From Candidatus Coatesiibacteriota bacterium (lineage in GTDB: Bacteria; RBG-13-66-14): a DNA stretch of 9,171 nt. Below are positions 1-6,105 of this stretch, piece by piece. The stretch is taken from assembly GCA_014728185.1 (NCBI GenBank), contig WJMB01000074.1, positions 1-9,171 of the forward strand, in the 5' to 3' direction. The notes beneath the pieces were generated by a model that was not told the origin of the DNA, made no database searches, and saw nothing but the letters and a program-made list of their open reading frames with translations. Position numbers and translations under genes: made by a program. The stretch's first letter is position 1, and the number at the start of each line of letters is the position of its first letter.

Positions 1-1065
1 CGAGGCCGGCAGGATCATCACCGTGGAGTCGGCCAGCACGAAGACCATCTCCTGCTGATCGATCAGGACCAGTTGCTGATCCGTGGCATTATAAACCAGG
101 TTGTCCTTGCTGTCGATCAGGTAGGGCGGCGGCGCCTCGGCTGTGTTGACGATGGTGTTGCCGGTCTGGTCGGCGGGGAAGACGCGGCGCAGGCTCGTCC
201 ACTGGCCCAGGTCGTCCCAGCCGAAGGCCGCCGGGACCATCACCACATTATCGGCGTTCTCCATCACGGCGTAGTCGATGGAGATCGAGCGCACCGTCGA
301 GTAGCACTGGGCGATCGTTTCGGCGGTGGGCTCTTCCGCATCGGAATGGGCCAGGGACTCCAGGGGCCAGTAGACGCCGGGAGAATGCTCCTCGAGGGCA
401 GCCAGGATCGTCGAGGCGCGCCAGACGAACATCCCCGAATTCCAGTAGTAGCCCGGGGTCTCGGCGAAGCCCACCGCTCGGGTGAAGTTGGGTTTCTCGG
501 TGAAGCGCTCGACGGGGTGGCACTCGACGTCGCTTTCCGGGCAGGGCTCGCCGGTGGTTTTGATATAACCGTACTGGGTCTCGGGGCGGGTGGGCTCGAT
601 GCCCAGCACCACCAACAGCTCGCGGGCGGCGGCCAACCGGGCAGCGTCGAGCATCACCGCGGCGAAGCCGTCGCGGTCGACGATGCGCTGATCGGCGGGC
701 AGCATGATCATCACCGGATCGCCGAAGCGTCGGGCGGCGGTCATCGCCGCGAAGGCCACGCAGGGACCCGTGTTGGCGCCCTTGGGCTCCAACAGATAGT
801 TCTCCCGGGGCAGCTCGGGCAGCTCCGGAGAGAGGACCTCGTAGAGGTCCTGGCGGGTGACCAACAGGATGCGCTCCAGGCTGGTCAATAGCAGGGCGCG
901 CTTGAAGGCGGCGCGCAGCAGGCTCTCCTCGCCGCCGAAGCGCAGCAACTGCTTGGGATGGGTCTTCTTGGACAGGGGCCAGAAACGCTGACCGCTGCCG
1001 CCGGCCATCAGGGCCACCACGGGCTTGTCCGAACTCACCTGATTGCTCAAGGCTGTCTCTCCCAT
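1..1065 (-). CDS. manC: Mannose-1-phosphate guanylyltransferase (GDP-mannose pyrophosphorylase), 3' end beyond window
   Basis: This enzyme makes GDP-mannose from GTP and mannose-1-phosphate in the cytoplasm, feeding polysaccharide and glycan synthesis. The frame is open for 355 codons to the left edge. Motifs seen: the nucleotide-binding loop GGSGQRFWPLS near residues 22-32 followed by PKQ (37-39); EPKGANTGP (93-101); LPAD (122-125), where the usual following His is Gln; ETQYGYI (162-168); FTEKP (188-192); WNSGMFVW (208-215); and FGWDDLGQW (281-289). This order is typical of the ManC/CpsB type. Single-domain members are about 350-360 residues, so little is probably missing, although a fused isomerase domain beyond the edge cannot be excluded. 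The most upstream ATG (1065) has an in-frame stop five codons before it and no Shine-Dalgarno. A TTG at 1050 is preceded by GGGAGAG with 6-nt spacing and may be the real start. A leftward sigma-54 promoter lies about 150 bp upstream. The family call is firm; the symbol is by family. Confidence 0.93.
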   Translation of the reverse strand, partial: MGETALSNQVSSDKPVVALMAGGSGQRFWPLSKKTHPKQLLRFGGEESLLRAAFKRALLLTSLERILLVTRQDLYEVLSPELPELPRENYLLEPKGANTGPCVAFAAMTAARRFGDPVMIMLPADQRIVDRDGFAAVMLDAARLAAARELLVVLGIEPTRPETQYGYIKTTGEPCPESDVECHPVERFTEKPNFTRAVGFAETPGYYWNSGMFVWRASTILAALEEHSPGVYWPLESLAHSDAEEPTAETIAQCYSTVRSISIDYAVMENADNVVMVPAAFGWDDLGQWTSLRRVFPADQTGNTIVNTAEAPPPYLIDSKDNLVYNATDQQLVLIDQQEMVFVLADSTVMILPAS

Positions 1066-1170
1066 CGGGGTGGGTTGTTATGCCGGTCAGTCCCGGATTC
1101 CTCGCGCGGCTCCCGCCGCCGGACCCGGGCGAAAACCTCGACAGGCGGGACCGCCGGCCCGGGGCGGCGT

Positions 1171-1186
1171 TGGCACGTTTCTTGCG
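1171..1186 (+). promoter_or_regulatory. Sigma-54 (RpoN) promoter, rightward, left arm of inverted repeat
   Basis: TTGGCACG-TTTC-TTGCG matches the RpoN -24/-12 consensus (TGGCACG, N4, TTGC), with the invariant GG (1172-1173) and GC (1184-1185) ten bases apart as required. The expected start is near 1197. No gene on the plus strand follows closely; the next rightward signal is another sigma-54 promoter at 1437. Sigma-54 promoters need an ATP-dependent enhancer-binding activator, usually bound 80-200 bp upstream; here that would fall inside the manC coding region or its leader. Confidence 0.75.
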
Positions 1187-1224
1187 CAATGACGGGCGTC
1201 CGTCGTCCAGGGCGGGTCGGGTTC

Positions 1225-1241
1225 CGCAAGAAACGTGCCAA
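1225..1241 (-). promoter_or_regulatory. Sigma-54 (RpoN) promoter, leftward, right arm of inverted repeat; probable manC promoter
   Basis: On the minus strand this is the same TTGGCACG-TTTC-TTGCG element, with GG at 1239-1238 and GC at 1227-1226. The expected start is near 1214, giving manC a leader of about 150 nt that contains the opposite arm. The rightward promoter in the other arm would start near 1197, so the two predicted transcripts are convergent and overlap by about 18 nt at their 5' ends. Of the three sigma-54 sites here, this one has the clearest target gene. Confidence 0.8.
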
Positions 1242-1310
1242 CGCCGCCGTGTCACTGACGCTGGAGGGGAGGTCGGAGCCGGGGGCCGTTTCGCCCGGGT
1301 CCACTTCCGC

Positions 1311-1353
1311 CGGTGTTACCGATCACCCCGCCTGGATGGGGTCGAGGGTTACC
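1311..1353. promoter_or_regulatory. Candidate enhancer (activator-binding) dyads between divergent sigma-54 promoters
   Basis: ACCCC-N8-GGGGT (1325-1342) is a perfect 5-bp dyad centred about 120 bp upstream of the predicted leftward start (1214) and about 130 bp upstream of the predicted rightward start (1463). That is the usual distance for a bacterial enhancer-binding protein. It is flanked by two smaller dyads, CGGT-gtt-ACCG (1311-1321) and GGTTACC (1347-1353). The symmetry is seen in the sequence; activator binding is inference. Short dyads occur by chance in GC-rich DNA. Confidence 0.35.
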
Positions 1354-1436
1354 AAAGGTGGAGCATCCCGCCAGGTTGCGGGGGGGGGCCAGGTGTCGTC
1401 GGTTGGCTCAAGCCGATCCGAACCTGAAGCGGCAAA

Positions 1437-1452
1437 TGGCACGCTTCTTGCA
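1437..1452 (+). promoter_or_regulatory. Sigma-54 (RpoN) promoter, rightward, upstream of a structured geneless segment
   Basis: TGGCACG-CTTC-TTGCA is a near-ideal RpoN -24/-12 element with GG (1438-1439) and GC (1450-1451) ten bases apart. The expected start is near 1463. Bases around it resemble the arms of the inverted repeat (GCGGC a few bases upstream, CAAT after), so it looks like a third, diverged copy of the same unit. Downstream lie a 24-codon reading frame and nested inverted repeats; no larger plus-strand gene follows before the convergent gene ending at 1786. Confidence 0.8.
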
Positions 1453-1462
1453 ATAGATTCTT

Positions 1463-1580
1463 TCAATACAAGAAACTGAAAAGGGGATCAGCGAACGTGT
1501 TCGAATCGAATCAGGCTGTGGCGGCTGATTCACCGAGCCCTCACTCACCGTCTGGGTCTTCCGCGATTTGATCCCGATTG
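1463..1580 (+). ncRNA. Possible small structured transcript from the sigma-54 promoter
   Basis: Starting from the predicted start near 1463, an outer stem can form between GGGATCA (1484-1490) and TGATCCC (1569-1575), extended by GCG/CGC (1491-1493/1562-1564) after a 4-nt bulge. It encloses a perfect 7-bp stem, GAATCAG (1508-1514) with CTGATTC (1525-1531), and a 12-bp near-palindrome at 1492-1503. No U-tract follows, so the 3' end is unknown. The structure would also hide the GGGG in front of the 24-codon frame inside. Whether the product is a regulatory RNA, a peptide message or both cannot be decided from sequence. It matches no RNA family I recognise. Confidence 0.3.
1497..1571 (+). CDS. 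Possible 24-residue peptide, unrecognised
   Basis: A GTG-initiated frame of 24 codons begins about 34 nt after the predicted sigma-54 start. It is preceded by AAGGGGA with about 10 nt spacing and ends in TGA at 1569-1571. The product is Ser/Pro/Ala-rich with one His and no Cys, and has no recognisable signal peptide or membrane segment. The stop codon lies in the sequence that can pair with its ribosome-binding region. A frame this short can occur by chance, so the position downstream of the promoter is the main support. Confidence 0.22.
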   Translation: MFESNQAVAADSPSPHSPSGSSAI

Positions 1581-1785
1581 CAGTAACGCGCTTGCTTCTT
1601 GGTACTGTTGTACGGTATTGATGTACCCATAGTTAGGGTGGATACTGGTGGATATCGAAGCAAGTCGGCGTCTTGATATATCCGGCATGGAGCAGGCCCT
1701 TGTCGCCGCCGCTTACCCGACTGTTGATAGGATTGGCACTTGGTCGGGCGGCAAGCGCTGATGATTGATGATTAGACATGGCCGG
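1581..1785. other. Remainder of the geneless segment before the convergent gene
   Basis: Nothing firm is seen here. The stretch is less GC-rich than the genes. It contains a small open frame (1648-1761), a near tandem repeat of GATGATT at about 1760-1772, and a poor match to a -24 element at 1734 that lacks the -12 GC. I see no T-tailed hairpin to end the converging transcripts from either side. Confidence 0.4.
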
Positions 1786-2697
1786 TCAATCTCCGGACTT
1801 GGGCAGGATGCGGTGGTAGCCCAGGTGCTCGGCCAGACCGCCGGGGCCGTTCAGGGGGATTCCGACGCGGACGTTCCAAAAACCGTCGCCGAGCTCCCGG
1901 CTCTCCAGGATGCGGTAGCCGGGCAGCTCGTTGGGATCGAGCTGGATGGCAACCTGCTCGTTGAAGGCCACCACGGCGTTCTGCAGGGCGTTGAGCAGGG
2001 CGGCGCGTTCGGCCATCAGGCGGCCCCGGGCGCTGTCCCGATACTCGAGGGGAGCCCGACCGCGCCCCTCGGCGACGAGGAGGTCTTTTTCGTAGTCCAG
2101 GGCCGGCGCGTCGGCGTCGAGGTAGAGATCACTCCAGTCCGGCGAGGTGGGTCGCCAGAGCTCGTCGCGGTCCGAGTAGACGACGGTGAGCTGTTCGAGG
2201 ACGGCCAGCTCGTCGGTGAACAGGGGCACACCGCCGTCGACGCGCACCAGGACGCGCAGACGTCCCTCGGGACCCCGGGGCCGCAGACCGCCGGGGTTGC
2301 CGCCGTCGAGGAGCAGGAAGCGGGGGTTGGAGCTGGCGAAGCGCCCCAGGTGACGCGAGACCTGCCAGAGCCGCCAGTGGTGATCGAGGTCGGGATGGCC
2401 GTAGATCTCGTCGGGTCCGGTGGCGGCGTGGTCATAGACGTAGAGGGCGCAGCCGTCGCCGGGACGCACCAGCCACCAGTCCAGGGCCAGACTGAAGCTG
2501 ACGGCCCAGGGCGGCGGGGTCAGCTCGTAGGCGACCCAGGCGCCCTCGGAGGCCCCGACCAGCACGACCCCGCCGTCGCTCCGGCGGCCGACGGCGCCGC
2601 CTGAGTCGCTGAAGGACCCGGTGTCCAGGGTCTCACCGGCGGCCGGGAGGGCGGCCAGCAGAGTCAGCAGGCAGGCGATGACTGCGCGGTGGGTCAT
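1786..2697 (-). CDS. Secreted protein of unknown function with a possible LPP20-like C-terminal domain
   Basis: 303 residues. The N-terminus has a clear Sec signal peptide: a short basic start, then a hydrophobic run (residues 5-18) ending in LPAAG, with cleavage likely near residue 20-22 and no lipobox Cys. The protein should be periplasmic or outside the cell. The mature N-terminal part (about 25-125) is rich in aromatic and Gly residues and looks beta-stranded, with alternating hydrophobics and WW/WRLW motifs. The last part (about 226-292) has an Ala-rich helix (MAERAALLNALQNAV), then a beta region ending in VGIPLNGPGGL. This resembles LPP20/FlgP-type domains, whose members often end in V-x-V-PL-x-G-x-GGL; that is recognition from memory and uncertain. 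The ATG at 2697 has AGAGGA about 9 nt upstream. It stands alone, convergent to the sigma-54 transcript on its left. Confidence 0.8.
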   Translation of the reverse strand: MTHRAVIACLLTLLAALPAAGETLDTGSFSDSGGAVGRRSDGGVVLVGASEGAWVAYELTPPPWAVSFSLALDWWLVRPGDGCALYVYDHAATGPDEIYGHPDLDHHWRLWQVSRHLGRFASSNPRFLLLDGGNPGGLRPRGPEGRLRVLVRVDGGVPLFTDELAVLEQLTVVYSDRDELWRPTSPDWSDLYLDADAPALDYEKDLLVAEGRGRAPLEYRDSARGRLMAERAALLNALQNAVVAFNEQVAIQLDPNELPGYRILESRELGDGFWNVRVGIPLNGPGGLAEHLGYHRILPKSGD

Positions 2698-3119
2698 CCT
2701 TCGAATCCTCTTGATGCTTTGGAGATGCGCCGGTGACAGTTGCCGCTAAACAATGCATGGGGCGGTTTAGGTGAGCCGGACGTCTCGTCTCGCCACGTGA
2801 TCCAATTACCTGGCACCTATCCCGCCGACTTCCAGTGAGTATTGCTTGCGCCATGCCGTGCGGCAGTCAGGTGCGCGGCGGCGTGTCCAATCTCGGCAAG
2901 CCATGTGCGGTAACGATCCAGGCGGGCGCTCACTGCGAACACTACGCTCACAGGGAAGGCCCCGGTCTGTGAACGCCTGGGCGTTGAGCCGGGTTGCGGA
3001 ACGGGTCCGGCGGCTGTCTTCAGCCGTGTCTCGGCTAACTTGGTGGATGGGGTGGGCCGCGGCGCGGAGCAACGACCCGCCCCCATCTTCAACGCTCGTT
3101 AACGGATGCCGGGTTCCAA
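2698..3119. other. Intergenic region without a convincing gene (about 420 bases)
   Basis: This lies between two minus-strand genes, so it is the 3' side of the UPF0182 gene and the 5' side of the secreted-protein gene. Short hairpins are visible: AACGCC-TG-GGCGTT (about 2971-2984) and CGGCTG-TCTT-CAGCCG (about 3010-3025). Neither has a T-tract in either direction. The small frames here show no codon bias or motif. A -24-like TGGCACC near 2810 lacks a -12 TTGC. I could not identify a promoter for the minus-strand gene. Confidence 0.5.
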
Positions 3120-6092
3120 TTATCGACCCAGCAGGTCCTCCAGTTCATCGATGCGGCGCTCGACCTCGGCCATGTAGCGGCCTTCGGCCTCCCAGTCGCC
3201 GTCGTTGCGGGCCTCCATGGCCGAGTTCCAGGCGTCGGCCAGCCCGTAGACCACCTCGTTGACCTCCGGGGGCAGCTCAACGCCCGCGACGGGGGTCAGG
3301 CCCTCGTCCTCCAGGGCCTCGGCGATCTCGGCGGCCTCGACGCCCTCGGCTTCGCTCTCGCCCTCACCCTCGCCCTCGGCTGTTGGCTCCTCGGGCGGGA
3401 AGAGGATGTCCAGGGTCCGATCGAGGCTCAGGTCCATCCGGTCCTGGGGATCTCCCTGAGCCGGATACATGGCGATGCGGTCACCGTGGGCCACCACCAC
3501 CAGGGTCAACTGGGGGATGGACTCCTGCTGGCTGCGCAGGTAGAGGGGTCGGACGTAGAGCACCGAATCCTCGATGGGCAGCACGACGATGCGACCCTCC
3601 TCCAGGGTCGATGAACCGGCGCTGAGCAGGGACTGTAGTTTGGAGTAGTCCTGGTTCTGGTTGATCAGGCTGGAGACCTGCTGGGGACCATAGACCAGGC
3701 GGGTGGCCGGGAAGGTGTAGAGGACCAGCTCGCCGTAGTTGGGCTCGTCGCAGCGGGCGCACATCCAGCCGACCATGTTGTTCTTGTTCTCGCCGCGGGG
3801 CACGAAGGGTGTGATCAGCAGGAACTCCTCGGAGTCCTGGCGAGGCAGCTTCATCGTCATGTAGTAGGCGTTGAAGAGCCGTCCCTCCTCGCGGTCGGGA
3901 ATGACCCAGGCGTCGCTCTTGTTGTAGAACACCAGGGGATCGGCCATGTGGTAGGTCGAGTAGACCACGGACTGCACGGCGAAGAGCTTGTTGGGATAGC
4001 GGATGTGGGCGCGCAGCTCGTCGGGCATCTCGTCCAGGGTGTGGTACATCCCGGGGAAGACCGCCGACCAGGTCTCGATGATCGGATCGAAGTCGGCGAT
4101 GTAGAAGTCCATCTGTCCGGTGTAGGCGCTGACGACAACCTTGACCGAGTTGCGGATGTAGTTGACCCCCTGGAGCATCGGCTCGGAGTAAGGGTAGAGG
4201 CCGGTGGTGGTGTAGCAGTCGACGATCCAGTAGATGCCGTCGTCGGTGAGCACCGGATAGGGGTCCGAATCCAGGGAGAGATAGGGCGCCACCTCGGCGA
4301 CGCGCTGGGAGATGTCGCGGCGGATGAGGAAGCGGCTCTCGTCCTGGATGTAGTCGGAAAGCAACACGTCCAGATCAGCGACGTAGATACTCATCAGCAG
4401 GCGCCGCCAGAAGCCGCCCACGGGTATGCCGCCGTCGCCGTCGTAGTCGTAGAGGGCGTTGGTGGTACCTTTGGGGTAGTCGATCTCGTCGGCGGTGGTG
4501 GGGCAGAAGGCGTACTTCATGTTGCCCTCGCCGAAGTAGATGCGCGGCTGGCGCAGCTCGATGTCCAGTTTGTCGATGCTGACCGGGATGTCACGCAACA
4601 GCAGTACGGGCTGGCCGTTGGCCGCCACCTGGTTGACCGGGTTGGCCACGGCGCCGTAACCGTGAGTGTAACCCAGGTGGCGGTTCTGCCAGGTGTCGGC
4701 CTGCTGGGGCAGCTTGTCGACGTTGAGTTCGCGCAGGGAGAGGGTCATCGTTGTCTGCTGACCGTCGATGTAGTAACGGTCGATGTCTGTCTCCAGGAAC
4801 TCGTAGTAGCTGCGGAAGCTCTGGGTCTGGGTGAAGTAATCGTTGAGCGGCACCCAGTCCCACAGCCGGATGTTGCGGATGGTGGCCTCGTTGGCCTCGA
4901 TGTCGGCGCGGGTCAGTACGGCGCCGCCCGAGCCGATCTCCTCGCTCTCCAAGGCGACCCCGGGGGCCGCCTCGGCCAGGCCGGTGATCTCCTCCTCGGA
5001 GACCTCCATCAGGCGACCCTGCTCGTTGAAGGCCATGATCTGCACGTTATGCAGACCGTAGGCCTCCTGGGTGCCGGCGATGTTGTACTCCAGGTAGGGC
5101 TTTTCGGACTGGAACTCGTTGGGATCGACCTCGAAGGTCTGGACAGCCCAGGGGACCACGCCCAGCAGAATCAAAGGCAGGGCGATGAAGGCGGCGAAGA
5201 TGATCAGGATCAGACGGAAGTTGTTGCTGCGCAGCCAGGTCAGCACGATGAAGGCCACGCCGAAGGCCAGGGTCAGCCAGAAGAGGAAGTTGTACATCGG
5301 CAGGCTGGCGTGGACGTCGGTGTAGCTGGCGCCGAAGACGCCGCCCCGCGTCGAGTAGAGGATGTCGAACTTGTCCAGGTAGTAACCCCAGGCGCGCAGG
5401 CCGAACATCGCGCCGACCAGCGCGAAGATGTGGCCCTTGACCGAAAGCGGGGCGTGCAGCTTCAGCGAGCCCCGGCGACGCAGGCGGCGGGTGCCTTCCT
5501 CATCGGACTTGAAACCCTCCCGGGAGACCCAGACCATCCGGCGCATCAGGTACAGCGCCGCGGTGATCAGCAGGGAGACGAAGAGCGCCCCGAAGAGGAT
5601 CTCGTACATCAGGCGGTAGAAGGGCAGGCTGAAGACGTAGTGGGAGATGTCGTTGGCGAAAATGGGATCGGCGCTGCCAAAAGAGGTGGCGTGAACGAAC
5701 TTCTGAAAGGTCTGCCAGCTCGAGCCCGCCGTGACACCTCGGTAGATGGCGAAGACGGCCGCCACCCCCAGGAGAATCCAGATGAGCCTCTTCTTCAGCT
5801 TGTCGCCCATGCTGGGCAGGCTAACGGCGTCCTCGGAGACGACCTGCTGCCGTTTGCGGCTGATCATGTGGCCCAGGAAGACATTGAGCCCGACCACCAG
5901 CAGGTAGCCGCCGAAGACCATCAGACCGAAGAATACCGCGGCCTTGATGCGGATCCAGAAGACATCGGAGAAACCCTCGGACTCGTACCAGAGGATGTCG
6001 ATGAAGAAGTCGCTCAGCGAGACCACCAGGACGATCAGCGCGACGAGGATGCCGGCGATGATCCAGATGGTCTTGGTCTTGGGCCATTTCAT
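3120..6092 (-). CDS. UPF0182 family (COG1615) membrane protein
   Basis: 990 residues, within the usual range for this family. Its role is not established. Roughly seven membrane segments occupy the first third: about 8-30, 50-73, 103-118, 155-183, 217-235, 268-288 and 292-315. Next comes a family signature around 330-350 (DPNEF, then EKPYLEYNIAGTQEAYGL). A long extracytoplasmic region follows with typical blocks, including YFGEG, IRNSVKVVVSAYTG, FPGMY, RYPNKLFAVQS, YGPQQVSSLINQNQ and ISQ-free QQESIPQLTLVVVAHGD. Near the C-terminus is a low-complexity acidic linker (EGEGEGESEAEG, about residues 903-920), then a short helical tail (NSAMEARNDGDWEAEGRYMAEVERRIDELEDLL) common in the family and probably coiled. 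The start has AAAGGAG with 6-nt spacing. The gene appears to be monocistronic, flanked by large gaps. Confidence 0.95.
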   Translation of the reverse strand: MKWPKTKTIWIIAGILVALIVLVVSLSDFFIDILWYESEGFSDVFWIRIKAAVFFGLMVFGGYLLVVGLNVFLGHMISRKRQQVVSEDAVSLPSMGDKLKKRLIWILLGVAAVFAIYRGVTAGSSWQTFQKFVHATSFGSADPIFANDISHYVFSLPFYRLMYEILFGALFVSLLITAALYLMRRMVWVSREGFKSDEEGTRRLRRRGSLKLHAPLSVKGHIFALVGAMFGLRAWGYYLDKFDILYSTRGGVFGASYTDVHASLPMYNFLFWLTLAFGVAFIVLTWLRSNNFRLILIIFAAFIALPLILLGVVPWAVQTFEVDPNEFQSEKPYLEYNIAGTQEAYGLHNVQIMAFNEQGRLMEVSEEEITGLAEAAPGVALESEEIGSGGAVLTRADIEANEATIRNIRLWDWVPLNDYFTQTQSFRSYYEFLETDIDRYYIDGQQTTMTLSLRELNVDKLPQQADTWQNRHLGYTHGYGAVANPVNQVAANGQPVLLLRDIPVSIDKLDIELRQPRIYFGEGNMKYAFCPTTADEIDYPKGTTNALYDYDGDGGIPVGGFWRRLLMSIYVADLDVLLSDYIQDESRFLIRRDISQRVAEVAPYLSLDSDPYPVLTDDGIYWIVDCYTTTGLYPYSEPMLQGVNYIRNSVKVVVSAYTGQMDFYIADFDPIIETWSAVFPGMYHTLDEMPDELRAHIRYPNKLFAVQSVVYSTYHMADPLVFYNKSDAWVIPDREEGRLFNAYYMTMKLPRQDSEEFLLITPFVPRGENKNNMVGWMCARCDEPNYGELVLYTFPATRLVYGPQQVSSLINQNQDYSKLQSLLSAGSSTLEEGRIVVLPIEDSVLYVRPLYLRSQQESIPQLTLVVVAHGDRIAMYPAQGDPQDRMDLSLDRTLDILFPPEEPTAEGEGEGESEAEGVEAAEIAEALEDEGLTPVAGVELPPEVNEVVYGLADAWNSAMEARNDGDWEAEGRYMAEVERRIDELEDLLGR
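3319..3392 (-). repeat. Acidic low-complexity tract inside the UPF0182 gene
   Basis: On the minus strand the codons GAG-GGC and GAG-GCC/GCG alternate and encode a Glu/Gly/Ala/Ser linker between the extracytoplasmic domain and the helical tail. The short in-register repeats make the tract prone to length changes by slippage in multiples of 3 or 6 bases, which would keep the frame. Confidence 0.6.
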
Positions 6093-6098
6093 AAAAAG

Positions 6099-6105
6099 CT
6101 CCTTT
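6099..6105 (-). promoter_or_regulatory. Shine-Dalgarno of the UPF0182 gene, embedded in a tandem repeat
   Basis: AAAGGAG on the minus strand lies 6 nt before the ATG at 6092. It is the last unit of the 10-bp array immediately upstream, differing from the other units (AAAGCAG) by one C-to-G change. In the mRNA, AAAG and the CUUU just after GAG can pair and partly hide it. Confidence 0.8.

Larger units (their letters stand above)
1163..1248. repeat. Perfect 24-bp inverted repeat, 38-bp spacer, each arm a sigma-54 promoter
   Basis: Positions 1163-1186 are the exact reverse complement of 1225-1248. The 38-bp spacer (1187-1224) is not itself symmetrical, and the sequences outside the arms differ, so this is not a simple assembly palindrome. 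Each arm carries a full -24/-12 element (TGGCACG, four bases, TTGC), so the repeat holds two promoters facing each other. The DNA could extrude as a cruciform, but the long spacer and absence of a T-run argue against a terminator role. Confidence 0.95.
1121..1302. repeat. Outer 14-bp inverted repeat (GGACCCGGGCGAAA) around the promoter pair
   Basis: GGACCCGGGCGAAA at 1121-1134 is repeated as its exact reverse complement at 1289-1302. On each side the box lies upstream of the sigma-54 element in the same orientation, 28 bp from the left arm and 40 bp from the right arm (centres near -70 and -82). The 12-bp difference is close to one DNA turn. It could be a conserved upstream binding site or the remnant of an inverted duplication that also made the inner repeat. 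Confidence 0.7.

Noticed and set aside
1163..1248. The 24-bp inverted repeat as a terminator or an invertible (phase-variable) switch
   Set aside because: No T-run follows either arm and the spacer is 38 nt. Inversion between the arms would leave both promoters unchanged, so a switch has no evident effect, and no recombinase gene is in the window.
248..1255. Open frames overlapping manC and the inverted repeat, on both strands
   Set aside because: manC matches its family motif by motif in one frame. The others are Arg/Pro/Gly-rich shadows; similar peptides in them come from the repeated promoter DNA, not from protein homology.
1648..1761. A 37-residue GTG frame in the segment after the third sigma-54 promoter
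   Set aside because: The ribosome-binding site is marginal, no motif is seen, and a frame of this length is expected by chance. It is noted only because it is on the strand read by the sigma-54 promoter.
1765..2604. A 279-codon plus-strand frame opposite the secreted-protein gene
   Set aside because: Low-complexity Val/Gly/Gln/Glu composition. The minus-strand frame has a signal peptide and a good ribosome-binding site.
2699..2709. TTCGAATCC near 2700, resembling a tRNA T-loop
   Set aside because: No acceptor, D or anticodon stems can be formed around it; it is in the leader of the secreted-protein gene.
2810..2826. TGGCACC followed ten bases later by GC, a possible fourth sigma-54 promoter
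   Set aside because: The -12 half reads CCGC instead of TTGC, and no plus-strand gene or structured segment follows.
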